A DNA stretch of 64,000 nt from positions 163,203,465-163,267,464 of the forward strand of contig CP136068.1 in assembly GCA_032622095.1 (NCBI GenBank), read 5' to 3'. Origin of the DNA: Siphonodentalium dalli (lineage: Eukaryota > Mollusca > Scaphopoda > Gadilida > Siphonodentaliidae). The stretch's first letter is position 1. Every line of letters begins with the position of its first letter. A program made the position numbers and the translations under genes. The notes below the pieces were generated by a model. The model ran no database searches and was not told the DNA's origin. It saw nothing but the letters and a program-made list of their open reading frames with translations. Below are positions 34,021 through 45,418 of the stretch, piece after piece.

Positions 34021-34598
34021 AATACGCTACCTCCCTTCAAACTATATAGTGACCTACAATGTACATGTACTGGTATGGTACATGACAATTTTGTTTAACT
34101 TTTAGAAATTGAGATTGTTTGAAAATTCATGGATAGGTCACATCCTTAATTACATGTACATGTATGTGTATTTGACTCATCTAACATGTACATGTAGATA
34201 ACTACATGTACATGTATACAACTGCATTTTAACATGAACTCCATCTCCATCTCCAGTACATGTTGGTTCTGATATTTAGTGTACAGTGACATGTATCGTA
34301 TTGTTGATCATGTTTCGCAAATTCATATTGTATCGCTGATCATGTATCGCATCTCATATCTTACCGTGTCCAAACCGTGTATTGTTAAAAAAGCCCCAAT
34401 GTACTGCCCTGTCAGAGTAAAAGACTCACTGAACCGGATTGGCACCCCACTGGCCAGGTAGACTTTTGGTAAGGACTTTAAATGTGGCTATCAAATGCAA
34501 GACAACCACTGAGAGGAGTGCATGGTTAAAACGCATGTAAACATAAACTGGTATGAAACAGTAACTTCCAGTACAAGTGCGACAAGCTGTACATGTAC
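34021..34598. other. Non-coding
   Basis: Many acatgtacatgta motifs; a local duplication of tgtatcg-tgatcatgt near 34290-34345. No gene. Confidence 0.4.
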
Positions 34599-34981
34599 CG
34601 CTATTCTCAAAGTAATTGACCAGAAAAACGGGGTGATACCCCGGTTATGACCGCGGTGATACCGGTAATAAACGGTAGCAGTATCGAGATGGTCACGGCG
34701 GTGGAGTTACGGTATTGGGTGATAATGATGCCGCGGTCTTTTAGCGGGCACCGCATTATTTTTTTTTAATACCGCGGTCTTTTAGCGGGCACTGCATTAA
34801 TTTGTTTGAATACCGCGGTGATTTTCATGGAACTCTTTGAGGGGAGGTATTTACTCCCACATACTTGTTCGCATTAACAAGCGGTATCAGTACCGCGGTA
34901 TTGGAGGATACCGCGGTATAGTACCGCGGTATTAACGGGGTGACACCACGTTATTGGTGGTCAATTACTTTAAGTATAGCG
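34599..34981. mobile_element. 383-bp MITE, TIR CGCTATTCTCAAAGTAATTG, with GTAC flanks
   Basis: The 24-bp ends match at 22 positions (the right end inverted reads CGCTATACTTAAAGTAATTG). GTAC lies on both sides (34595-34598 and 34982-34985). The interior is packed with the palindrome ACCGCGGT or close variants and includes a short tandem of ccgcggtcttttagcgggca. No coding content. Confidence 0.85.
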
Positions 34982-35600
34982 GTACATCTATGTAACTGTA
35001 TCAGCAGCAGTCAATGAATATAACCACGGTTTCTTTTAATACTGCATATAATGCAGTCACAGAACTGTTAATTATCATGGAGTTATGGTTTGACTGCAGT
35101 CATAAATTCACATTAAATAACCCCAGTTTACTTGGTCAATTCCTTACCGGTAGGGCAGTACAGTACTAGTAGTATGTTTACTATTAACTTTACATAGTCT
35201 GAGCTGGTTGTTTGAATAGCTGTATGTACATCAATATAGTGAATATTCCATACATTCTTTTGTGCTTTGTATAATACAGTTCTGTTATATACAGGTAATA
35301 CTTCATGCTTAAGACATATTACCAATATGTACTTGTTTGGGTGAGTGAAAGCTACATGATGACGCTGTTCATCGAGTTTCGTTTAAATTGACATGACATT
35401 TCTCAATGAATATAACAAGGGTTCTTTTTAAACTGCATATAATTATTTTGGAGTTATGGTTTGACTGCAGTCATAAACGCATATTAAATAATCCCAGTTA
35501 CATGTACTTGGTTGATTACTTACATGGAGGGCAGTACAGTAGTATCTTTACTATTAACTTTACACAGTCTGAGCTAGTTCTTTGAAACTTTGAATGGTGG
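34982..35600. repeat. About 190-bp direct duplication
   Basis: 35013-35217 and 35399-35590 share tcaatgaatataac, ggagttatggtttgactgca, gggcagtacagta and tttactattaactttaca in order, roughly 386 bp apart. Confidence 0.8.
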
Positions 35601-36099
35601 CCGAACGGCAAATACACAACGGTGCCAATGGACACTTGTTTTGTCAAGCGGGGTATCTGTAATCTGTATCGACACTATGCAAATTCTTTACATGGTTCGT
35701 GATCGCTAGATGCGGAACTCAATTGATTACCTTATGTTTAGAACTTCATATATCCAATTCAGTTTATATGAATACTAGCATATTAGCCCGCCACTGGTCC
35801 TATGGCTTTGGTTGATTGATTAATTTTAGTTTTTCAAGGTAACCCCGTAAATGCACGCCGACAGCATACTGATGCCCGAAATATCATTTGCGGGTATCCG
35901 TTTCAAGGTCAAGGTCACGTTGGGTGGACAATCTGACCGGACAAAAATATTCCACGTCCCGAGTTGACCAAACATAACAAATTTCACGTTGATGCTGCAA
36001 TATCGCCCAAGGTCATTTGCGGGTACCCGTTTCAAGGACATGTTGGGTGGACAAAATAACCTGACAAAAATATTCCCCGTCCTGAGTTGACAGACAATA
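35601..36099. repeat. About 126-bp unit, two copies
   Basis: catttgcgggtatccgtttc, then gttgggtggacaa and acaaaaatattccacgtcc, appear at about 35886 and 36012. 35601-35870 also shares gccaatggacacttgttttg with 40800-40820. Confidence 0.75.
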
Positions 36100-36187
36100 C
36101 AGATGCGGACTGGCTGATCGGGGGACCGGAAAAATTATAATTCCACGTGATTTTCTATCAAGCGAGAATCCGATGTTTTTTTACGGT

Positions 36188-36221
<34 letters not shown>

Positions 36222-36960
36222 ACTAGTATATGTGGTTGGGCTGACCAACCACAACTTGGGCCGCAGTTGGGGGGGGGTTGGGGGGGGGTGGGGCAGAGGC
36301 GGACTGGCCGATCAGGAGACCGGGAAAATTCCAGACGTGGGCCGCCACATGTGTTGTTTAACCAGCCGAATCAAATGGCTAATCGTAATTTTGTCATTAA
36401 ATGAACTTGTCAGCATCATATAACACCACGTAAAGACCCCGTTAATCTCGAGATTTTAACGGTAACTCCCAGCTGTAAATCCCAAAAAAATTCTCACACA
36501 CCCCTCCCCAAATTGAAATTTACAACAAAATAGGAACGCTTCAGTTGATGCCAGTCTAGATGCTATTCGCGATTTTCTTGTATAATTTTCAAAATTTTCT
36601 CACCCAGGGCCGAACAACCACGAACAGACCGGTGTGTCCTGGTCTCTTGTTCGTAGCCATTGTGCATTTGTCTGGAGTTAGACTGCTAGATGTTAGAATT
36701 TATGCAATTTTTTCAGGTAAAAATATCTGAATGGTTTCATAACGGGAATATATAGAACCATGGTTTATGAATATATAGGATATTAGGCCAGAGGTGCAAA
36801 TGGAATTATGTAAAAACATGTATTTTGTCTGCATCTGATTCAAGGGGGGGGGGGGGGGTGCAGTTGGAAGTTCCCAAGGTGGACTGTGGACACCCCCCGA
36901 ACAGATGGGCCGGTATTATATTAATTCCCCGGGCCGGTTATTTGGCCCATTCCGCCTCTG
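36100..36960. mobile_element. Second copy of the CAGAGGCGGACTGG hAT-like family
   Basis: The right end (inverted CAGAGGCGGAATGG) is at 36960. Two left ends are present, CAGATGCGGACTGG at 36100 and CAGAGGCGGACTGG at 36294, so either a tandem start or two nested copies. Flanks of the outer pair, AGACAATA and TGACCATA, match at 6 of 8. The 36590-36910 body matches 32845-33240. The G runs (about 31 Gs at 36190-36220, and near 36843) create spurious Gly-rich ORFs. Confidence 0.75.
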
Positions 36961-38129
36961 TGACCATACATAACATACATTTTACGTCGATGTCACCGCT
37001 GACAACTGAATACGGAGTGCGCAGAAATACAACTGAGTGAGCGCACCGATTGAGCCGTATTTATACTTGTGTATATAAACGCTCTTTAAAAACAACACCA
37101 CATGTGCGGACAATCCTTAATCATTAACCCATCAATTCCAACGACAGTGGCAGGGCGAAAGAGTGCTCGGACATTCTCAAAAGCGGTGTGATCGAACTCT
37201 ATTGGTTCCGTAACAATGATTCGATTCGAGATTCGATTTCGAATCGTTTGCCTGATTCGAATCGAGATTCGATTCCCTCGATTCGAATCAAAATGAAAAC
37301 ACCCGATTCGCAGGACCCTAGACACCGCCGGTAGAATTCCTATAAATTTCCCACTTTCAGTTTGTTTCCCGGGAAATCGAACGCGTTGGTTCTTCAACAA
37401 GCTTCTTTGTATAGTACACATCTTAATTGGATTGACAATATGTGCATTTCAGTAAAATACTCCCCTCAGGACAAGAACCAACAGTCATGACTTTTGATTA
37501 GTTTCAGTTTGATGTTGGGAAGTTATATTGTATAATAGTTTGTACAAAAGGAACTGCATTTAAATTTTTTTTTTTTGGTTTGAAGTTTTAAGTCGAAGGT
37601 GGTGAGCTCATAGTCTGTTTGCATTTAGACTCTGATTTATCACATGCCCTGATGTATGATTGACCTAATTTATTCTCGGAGTTGCTAGCTATAAGACCCA
37701 CTCTTTCGATGAACCCTTGTGCATGTCTGCATTGAAATGAATCATAATCATACCACGATATAAGGCCTAAGTGAATCCTATTTGATGGGAATACACATCT
37801 ATGAAGTTATTGTTTTATAAGATTAAAACAGACAGATACATGTACTAGTATATATCATAGCTTATGCCAGTGGATTAGCTGTGGTTCGTTAATAATGCTA
37901 GCTGTATGGTCATATTAGTATTCATGTTGTCGAAATATCTGATACATTATCAAAGGTTGTTAACCCCCTCGGTTGTAGATTAAACTTTAAAAGTGTACAA
38001 TCAGAGTATTCAACAATAACTGGTATTTTCCAACGTCCGAAATAAATAACGCAGATTAATCGAAAACGGAAATGGTAATCGATTATCTGTTTTATGCTTT
38101 GACAATTTAATGCTTGACAGTAAATGGAG
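36961..38129. other. Non-coding; GATTCGAATC cluster and a decayed MITE piece
   Basis: 37215-37300 is dense in gattcgaatcg palindromes and ends near gattcgcaggaccctag, which looks like one end of a DNA transposon with no partner found. 37840-38070 resembles the right part of the MITE at 33240-33935 (caaaggttgttaa, cgaaataaataac-cagatt). Confidence 0.5.
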
Positions 38130-39765
38130 GGATGTGGTCTGTAGGCTGTGCCGAAGGATTTAGTGACGCAACTTTAGAGTAAATCCTAAAATGGCCACCG
38201 GCGGGCATTTTTTTGCCGAATGACCCCGAAATGACTCGTTCCCATCTACCGGTACATGTCAATGTCAACATTCATGACAAATTTCATGAAGATCAAACAA
38301 ACAGATCGGTCTATAACCCTTAGCATGGATTTTGAAGAAATATTTAGTCATACATGTACAAAGAGAAAAATCCAAAGGTACGACCTGTAGCCCGTGCTAA
38401 TGGATTGAATTTTGAAATCCAAGATGGCCGCTGGTGGCCATGTTTTTTGTCCGAATGACCCCAAAATGACTCGTTCCCATCTACATTCCAATTTCAACAT
38501 CCGTGACAAATTTAATGTTGATCAGACTAAAGGTACGACCTGTAGCCCGTGCTAAATGATTTAGCCATACAAAGAGTAAAATCCAAGATGGCTGCTGGCG
38601 GCCATATTTTTTGGCCGAATGACCCCAAAATTACTCGTTCCCATCTACAAGTCAATATTAACACCCACGACAAATTTCATGATGATCAGATGTACAAAAC
38701 GACCTGTAGCCCGTGCTAATGGATTGAATTTTGAAATCCAAGATGGCCACTGGCGGCCATGTTTTTTGTGGAATGACCCCAAAATGACTCGTTCCCATCT
38801 AAATTCCAATTTGAACAGCCGTGACAAATTTAAAAATGATCAGACTAAAGGTAAGACCTGTAGCCTGTGCTAAAGGATTTAGCCATACAAAAAGTAAAAT
38901 ACAGGATGGCTGCTGGCGGCCATGTTTTTTGGCCGAATGACCCCAAAATTACTCGTTCCCATCTACAAGTCAATATTAACACCCACGACAAATTTCATGA
39001 TGATCAGATGTACAAAATGACCTCTAGCCCGTGCTAATGGATTGAATTTTGAAATCCAAGATGGCCACTGGCGGCCATGTTTTTGTCCGGATGACCCCAA
39101 AACTACTCGTTCCCATCTGCATTCCAATTTCAACAGCCATGAAAATTTTTATGATGATCAGACAAAAGGTACGAACTGTAGCCCTTGCTAAAGGATTTAG
39201 TCATACAAAGAGTAAAATCCAAGATGGCTGCTGGCAGCCATGATTTTTGGCCGAATGGCCCCAAAATGACTCATTCCCATCTACATGTCATTGTTAACAT
39301 CCATGACAAATTACATGATGATCTGACCAAAGGTACGACCTGTAGCCCGTGCTAAAGGATTTAGTCATGCAAAGAGTAAAATCTAAGATGGCTGTCAGCG
39401 GCCATGTTTTTTTTGGCCGAATGATCCCAACATGATACTCGTTCCCATCTACATGTACATGTCAATATTAATATCCACAACAAATTTCATGATGATCAGA
39501 CGAACAGTACGACCTGTAGCCCGTGCTAATGGATTGAATTTTGAAATCGAAGATGGCAGCTGGAGGCCATGTTTTTTTCCCGAATGAGCCCAAAATGAAT
39601 CGTTCCGGTCTAAATGTTGATGTCAACAGCTATGACAAATTTCATAATGATCCGATCCGACCAAATTTACGACCTGTAGCCTGTATTGTTGACAAATCAT
39701 GCACACGTACACACGCACACATGGATGACGGACGACAAAGCCATGGCAATAGCTCAAACTTTTAG
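38130..39765. repeat. Tandem array of about 160-bp units, array 2
   Basis: About nine monomers of the same family as array 1. From about 38396 the order is B A B A B A A B, then a tail with gttgacaaatcatgcac and ccatggcaatagctcaaac. The last five monomers and the tail follow the same order as in array 1. Each monomer has a short perfect stem around ATGGCCGC-GCGGCCAT or a variant. Confidence 0.92.
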
Positions 39766-40089
39766 TCGAGCTAAAAATGAAGCTCAATCGCGCTATCATC
39801 AAACTATAAACAAAATGAGTTATGTAGCCTGTTCTAGATGTGTGCACGACTTGGCGAAGTTAGGAATCTTAATTTTCAACACACACAGTACATGACATGT
39901 AGCTTCTATTAACGTATTTAGAGCTTTTAGATTCGCAATGCTATTTGTTCATCTACGGTAGATTCTAGATAATTTTGTTATTAATAATATTACTATGTCA
40001 CCTACCCTGCTGAACAAAACAAGTGTCCACTTACTACTAGTAGTAACCGTGGTGCAGTTAGCATTGCCACCGCAGCCAAAATGCAACTA
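39766..40089. other. Non-coding
   Basis: No gene recognised between array 2 and the next MITE. Confidence 0.4.
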
Positions 40090-40542
40090 CTCTTGGGCTC
40101 CAAATAAACATGCATGCACGTTTATTATTTTCGTGGGAAATTTCCCCCATGCACAGTGCTTATTTGGGTCTGCACGTTTATTAATTTTGAGGCTATTACA
40201 ATTGAAAAGAGCACAAAGTCAAGATTTCTATATGATTCTGATATCAAAACGATGAGCTTATAACTTTATCATCTTTATGCATGTACATATTCAAGTATAC
40301 ATGTACGGTATGGCATACATATGGACATTTAATTAATATTGAATAAAATACCACATGTACTACCTGTATGTTGATTCCTATACTTGACCTACTACACAAA
40401 ATAATTTGTTTAACCAGGCATGTTGGTGTTTTGCTCAGAGTCCCCCTGCACTATTATTTGGGTCTGCACTTTTATTAACTTTCAATGGAATTTCCCCCCT
40501 GCACTATTAATTGGGCCTGCACTTTTATTTGGAGCCTGAGAG
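40090..40542. mobile_element. TA-flanked MITE, TIR CTCTTGGGCTCCAAATAAA
   Basis: The ends match as inverted repeats at 17 of 19, with TA on both sides (40088-40089 and 40543-40544). Subterminal copies of ctgcactattatttgggtc and ctgcacttttattaa occur in both halves. Similarity seems to continue just outside the TIRs (ccgtggtgcagttag against inverted gtagttagcc), so the true ends may lie further out. Confidence 0.6.
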
Positions 40543-41244
40543 TACACCGCGGCTGCACCGGCTAACTACAGTTGGGCCACGGTGTACCTGTACTTGCTGT
40601 TCGGCCATGGTGTAGTTGCTGCGGTGTCGTTCATTAAACTGAAATAAAAACAATACAAACCAGAAATCTGACCACAGTGTACATGCCGCTCAGTCGGGGT
40701 CTAGTTGTCGTTTGGCCGTGGTGTACCTGCCGTTCGGCAGTAGTGTTCAAATGCAGTTACAAACTCTGACACTTCGGCCGAATGGCAAATACACTGCAGT
40801 GCCAATGGACACTTATTTTGTCCGAGGTAGTTGGCATAGTATGGAATTCAACACGACAGTGCCCAATGCTTACCGGTATGTTTTGAAAATGAGAGATTAT
40901 TCTAAGATGCCTGTCATTTTGTTAAATATCACTTTAACGAAATAACGACCATGTTTAAAGAGTTACACCACAAAGACACAAACTCCACAAAAGTTGTAAA
41001 ACATTATAAACTCAGGGTGGGTGGGCTTGGGAGAGGCGGTTGTCACTGTAAAAAAAGTCCATGTGTATATGTGGACAGATGCACCCATGACAATATACCA
41101 GGACAAATGTTGTAATGGGGGAAGTCTGTAATTTGCAGATCTATACCGAACTTGGTACCTGGCCAATTTCTGATTTTTTATCAGAATACTCTGACCAGGT
41201 TGTGATCCCAGGTCTGCTGGCATGAAAGACCAGTATGCTACCGG
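40543..41244. other. Non-coding; gttcggcc-tggtgta motif block
   Basis: 40570-40760 carries several loose copies of gttcggccatggtgta. No gene; the 77-codon ORF at 40712-40945 overlaps this repeat. Confidence 0.4.
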
Positions 41245-42060
41245 TAGAGATGGGCGGTACTCGGTATTTACCGTGCGGTATCGGCATCAGCGTAATACCG
41301 ATTTACCGTACCGAATCAGAACTAAAAATACCGAATTTTCGGTACTGAAATTATTCATGTGTTGCCAACTTGTGTGTCTTCGTATTGAGTAAAGTTTCTC
41401 AGTAAACAGTTTTGATTCGGTACTTTAATTAAAATTAATTTCAGTTCTATACACATCCATCAAACCATCACAAAGACCGTGACCTTTTATCAGTTTGACA
41501 GGCCTTGCGGCGAGCAAAAGGAATAAAAACTCACAGATGGCTGACCTAGTTACGGGCCTAACAATCAATGCAGTTGTTAGAAAATGCAAGCGGCATAAAC
41601 AGAAATAAGGTCCGATTTGATCATTTCATTTATACAGTGAATCAGAATCTACTTTCAATTTCTAAAAAATAGTACAGATCCATCTATTGATTACGATTTG
41701 TGAATTCTATTCACTCGCGAAAATGTGACGAAATTGACGATATCGTAGCCATGCAATCTCATATTCTTTTCAAAAGCGGTGCGACGACCTGCGTATAAAT
41801 GGAACAAAGAGATGTGTGAATATCACTTAATTGAATAATTGTTTGGGTCATTGTGTTGCCTCACTTAGCTATTGTCGCGAATGTAGTATATCCGTGGGCA
41901 TATTTCCATGTTTATTGTTCAGTTAAAAACTTCAATTTACCGGGAATTTCTGCTCTGGTTTTGTGATTTAATAGCAATTCTGATTACCGTACCGATACCG
42001 CGGTAAATTGATGAAAATTTACCGATACCGAGCTTAAAATTTCAAAACCGCCCATCTCTA
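41245..42060. mobile_element. hAT MITE, TIR TAGAGATGGGCGGT, perfect 8-bp TSD
   Basis: GCTACCGG flanks both ends exactly (41237-41244 and 42061-42068). The terminal TAGAGATGGGCGGT is perfectly inverted at the right end, apart from one base near its inner edge. Both ends are followed by taccg / cggta-rich subterminal repeats. It is 816 bp without a transposase ORF. Confidence 0.93.
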
Positions 42061-42880
42061 GCTACCGGTACCTCTCGGCTACCAACTTTCCCTAAGTCAG
42101 CCCAAAAAAATCACCTGTTGTATTTAATTCAGTTATACTTTCGGTCATGAAGTCGACCAATCAGAACTGCTTCCGTGTGCGGTCGCTTACGTCCTGAATT
42201 TGGTGACAGGGAATAAAATAAATATTTATCCCACAGGGTTAGAGTGAAAGACAACAACTGGAATGCGTTTTATAGCTACCTGTTTAGAAAATCATAATTA
42301 TTTACAGGAAGCCGATACAATAAATGTAGTAGTAACCAATACAAACATGTGGGTGACAATTTTTGAGGCACAATAACCGCCTATACAGATGTAGGCCAAA
42401 GGGGGAGACATCTATCGAATGCGTATGTCCCAAAACAAAAAACAGGGAGGGAGGGAGGGTTGTCAACACAAGCGACTGTCTTCGGCAAAGAAATTATTGG
42501 AAAGAATGTTTAACGCAGTATAACTGCGCGCATCCCCCGGCCAAAGATATAGTTCCTATGATTCTGCTCTTCAAATTATCCCCATTCGCTAACTAAATAG
42601 CAATACTGCCAAAATACTTGTACTTTATAATTATGTTTTATTTTCGTCTAAGTACTTCGCAATATCAGTGTATAGCTTACTTATCTGAAATGTCATGCGG
42701 TATGATGTAGTGATATATACGAGTGAAAGATCTCGTGATCAAACATGATTATGTTTGTACCCAAATTTTGGTTTAAGTTTACGCATCTATAACCCTGTGC
42801 GATAAAGTACGTCGTTTTGTACGACTATGTTTTATCATGGAATCGGGTCCCAAAAGTCACGTAAATAATGTAATCTCGAG
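42061..42880. other. Non-coding
   Basis: No gene supported. A 77-codon Cys-containing ORF (42363-42596) lacks any pattern I trust. Confidence 0.4.
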
Positions 42881-43830
42881 TAGGCCTGTAACGATTTATC
42901 GCGATTTCGATTCATCGCGATTCGTCATTCACGATTCTATATGTGATTCATTTGTAATTTTGATACACTATGATACAGTTCCGCTTCCATATTATGCAGT
43001 TACCATACGAAGTCAATCGGGTCCCCTCGTTCGTTTCCGTAAGCTGTGAATGCTTACTACGTGTTATCGGAAGGAAATCTGTAAATTTTGTTTGTTTCCG
43101 TGAGCTCGCACTTTGACCTTTGACACAAACGTTGACGGAAGTGAAATGACTGACCTCCGTAACCTAGCCTCAGACTGTAAACCATGCTCCTATTGGTTTA
43201 ATTTGATGAACCAATCAAATACTAGTATATTGGATATATCGTCTGCGCAAAACAACAACACGTGGGCCGTGGAAAGATGTCTGCTCAAGAAAGCTTAAAA
43301 CTTGTCAATCCGACAGCGGCCTACGGGTCGAAAATCTGGCAGTATTACGGTTTTGGGACGTACCGGTACACAGTTGAAGAGGATGGAACGCCATGCATTA
43401 AGACAGACAGAACTAAAACGATCTGCAAATTATGTTCGACGGCAACCTCTTACAAGACTGGTGTTACGACCAACATGTCGCACAATTTGAAACGACATCA
43501 TTTTCAGCCAGCTGTTGTGATTATGTGATATATAAACAGATGAGTGAGAAACTTTTCAACTCTTTTACCGACTTCAGTATCAATATGTCATTTTTACTGG
43601 TATTGTACGAGCATACTACATTCACATACCGGTAGAACTAAACAATTTATATGAAACTCCACAGTAATATTAGAAAAACTATCATTAAAACTCAATCTGA
43701 GAGATGTGCAAATTTGGAGTGTTGAATAGCTATTTACTCGTGGGATCAAATTTTGCGTATCGTGACAGTATCGTATCGTTTGCCCCGTATCGCGATACGT
43801 ATCGTGACCAAGCGTATCGTTACAGGCCTA
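42881..43830. mobile_element. hAT element with BED ORF, TIR TAGGCCTGTAACGAT
   Basis: A perfect 8-bp target duplication ATCTCGAG (42873-42880 and 43831-43838) bounds a 950-bp element. Both ends read TAGGCCTGTAACGAT inward, followed by atcgcgat-type subterminal repeats. It retains only the N-terminal BED part of a transposase gene, so it is an internally deleted derivative. Confidence 0.95.
43262..43528 (+). CDS. BED-type zinc finger, N-terminal remnant of hAT transposase
   Basis: An 88-codon ORF in the middle of the hAT element. The BED domain spans about residues 22-80: an aromatic SKIWQYYGF start, then C55, C58, H74 and H79 (CX2CX15HX4H). BED fingers bind DNA and occur at the N terminus of hAT transposases and ZBED proteins. 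The catalytic RNase H-like domain and dimerisation region are absent, and a stop follows directly, so no transposase activity is expected. It could still make a small DNA-binding protein that recognises the element ends. The ATG at 43262 or the one at 43277 could be used. Confidence 0.8.
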   Translation: MGRGKMSAQESLKLVNPTAAYGSKIWQYYGFGTYRYTVEEDGTPCIKTDRTKTICKLCSTATSYKTGVTTNMSHNLKRHHFQPAVVIM

Positions 43831-45262
43831 ATCTCGAGCTGGGAACTTCACGTACCGATGAATAAATCATTAAGCAACAGGTATGAACAAAGAAGTACAT
43901 TCCCGCGTTATTTTTTTTACTTTATAAGGTTCCCTGTCAAAACTTACAAAAAGTTCCCGGGTTTTGTACTGGTGGAATATGGTCGATAGCATTTATTCAC
44001 GACATGATCTAAACATTTATAAGGTAATCAATTGCCTTCTGCATCTAGCGATCACGCACTGTGTAGACAATTTATACAGTGTCGATACAGATTAGAAATA
44101 TATGCGGCGATTAATTACCGACACAGGTTGCGATCGAAGTGCCTACTTTGCATAATGCATGTCTATTTTGAACGGCAAACATTCAAAATGACCTACGTTT
44201 GCTAACTTGGCAACCTTGTGTTTCAATTTTTGTGATCTTAGGTCATTTGCCATATGTTATCTAACGCAAAAAAAACAACTTACAAGGTTACACCAAAGTA
44301 ACACCGATTTGAAAATATTTGGTGTCGTCTGTCGACGTCGAAACAGGTCCCCGATATTGACATCGAATTGAATCTTGAATATTCGCAGGTCCATATGTTG
44401 ACACCAATCAATGGTTGTTGAATGAATATCAGCAAAGTGAAATCACCATGTAGAAATTTGATGCTGTGCTCAGAGTCAGAATGACATTGACATTACCACA
44501 TGGTGCATCGAATTTTCGGAATGCAATTTTTGTGTTTTCATTTTCAAAGTTTTGCCTGTCATCACGCTAAAAGTATCTACATCTAGGCCTACAGATGCTT
44601 AGAAGAATTGAGTTCACAAATATGCACATATAGCTTACCTGCTCAGTTTATCTCAGTTGTTGTGTTCACGACAATCACCAGCACTGACCCACAGGCACTT
44701 TGTAGAAAACAGTGTTTACATAATATATATATATATGACAAGGTCAGACAATGTTCGGTTTCCCATTCCCGAAATTTGTTGCATTTCTGACTCACCGAAC
44801 CGATTATGGCCGCGTAAACGGCATTGTCGCTTGTTTTTCTTCTTTCAAAAGTGAATAAAAACCTCCTTACACTGTCAAATGCAGTGGAATGTCTAACAAC
44901 AACTTTTGTATACTTTGAAGTGAGAAAATTGCTTCAAACCAGACCGTGAACATGCACTCCACGGTTGGTGGTTAACGGAATACGATAGGGGAACACTCCG
45001 ACGTTTGTACTCAGATTTCACCAATTTTCGTACCTTGCTTGCCTGTACCAAGAAAATGACCAATTTGATTCTATTTGTCGTTATATATATTTATTACCCC
45101 ATTTGTTATTCCTTTTCATAAAAATAAAATAAAACAAGCCGAAGATGACATGTTTAAAATGTCTTAAGCATGAAATTGGTGATAAGTTGTTATCAGAGTA
45201 CGTTATACTTGTGATAGTTACGTTACGCATACGGTGTTCCCATATCGTATTAGGAAATGTGA
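43831..45262. other. Non-coding
   Basis: No gene, TIR pair or array recognised. A short (TA)n lies near 44722. Confidence 0.4.
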
Positions 45263-45372
45263 CTCTTTCTCATTGGTCGATATTTAATATACATAATGTT
45301 TTTTTTCTGACCGTGGTTTCGTAAACAAAGCCACGTGAATATCGACCAATCAGAAAGAGGGCATATTTTGCC

Positions 45373-45405
<33 letters not shown>

Positions 45406-45418
45406 CTTTTTTTTTTTC
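45263..45418. repeat. 22-bp-arm hairpin followed by poly-T
   Basis: ctctttctcattggtcgata (45263-45284) is inverted at 45338-45359 with one or two differences and a 53-bp loop. A T-rich run lies at about 45378-45418, and the Lys-rich ORF on the opposite strand comes from it. Confidence 0.8.

Noticed and set aside
36147..36423. Gly-rich ORFs
   Set aside because: They come from the poly-G run and have no independent support.
25435..39765. Regular repeats that might suggest a CRISPR array
   Set aside because: Units are long, adjacent and diverged with no constant repeat/variable spacer pattern, and the DNA is eukaryotic.
42363..42596. Cys-containing 77-aa ORF
   Set aside because: Cysteine spacing fits no family I know and there is no signal peptide or transcript evidence.
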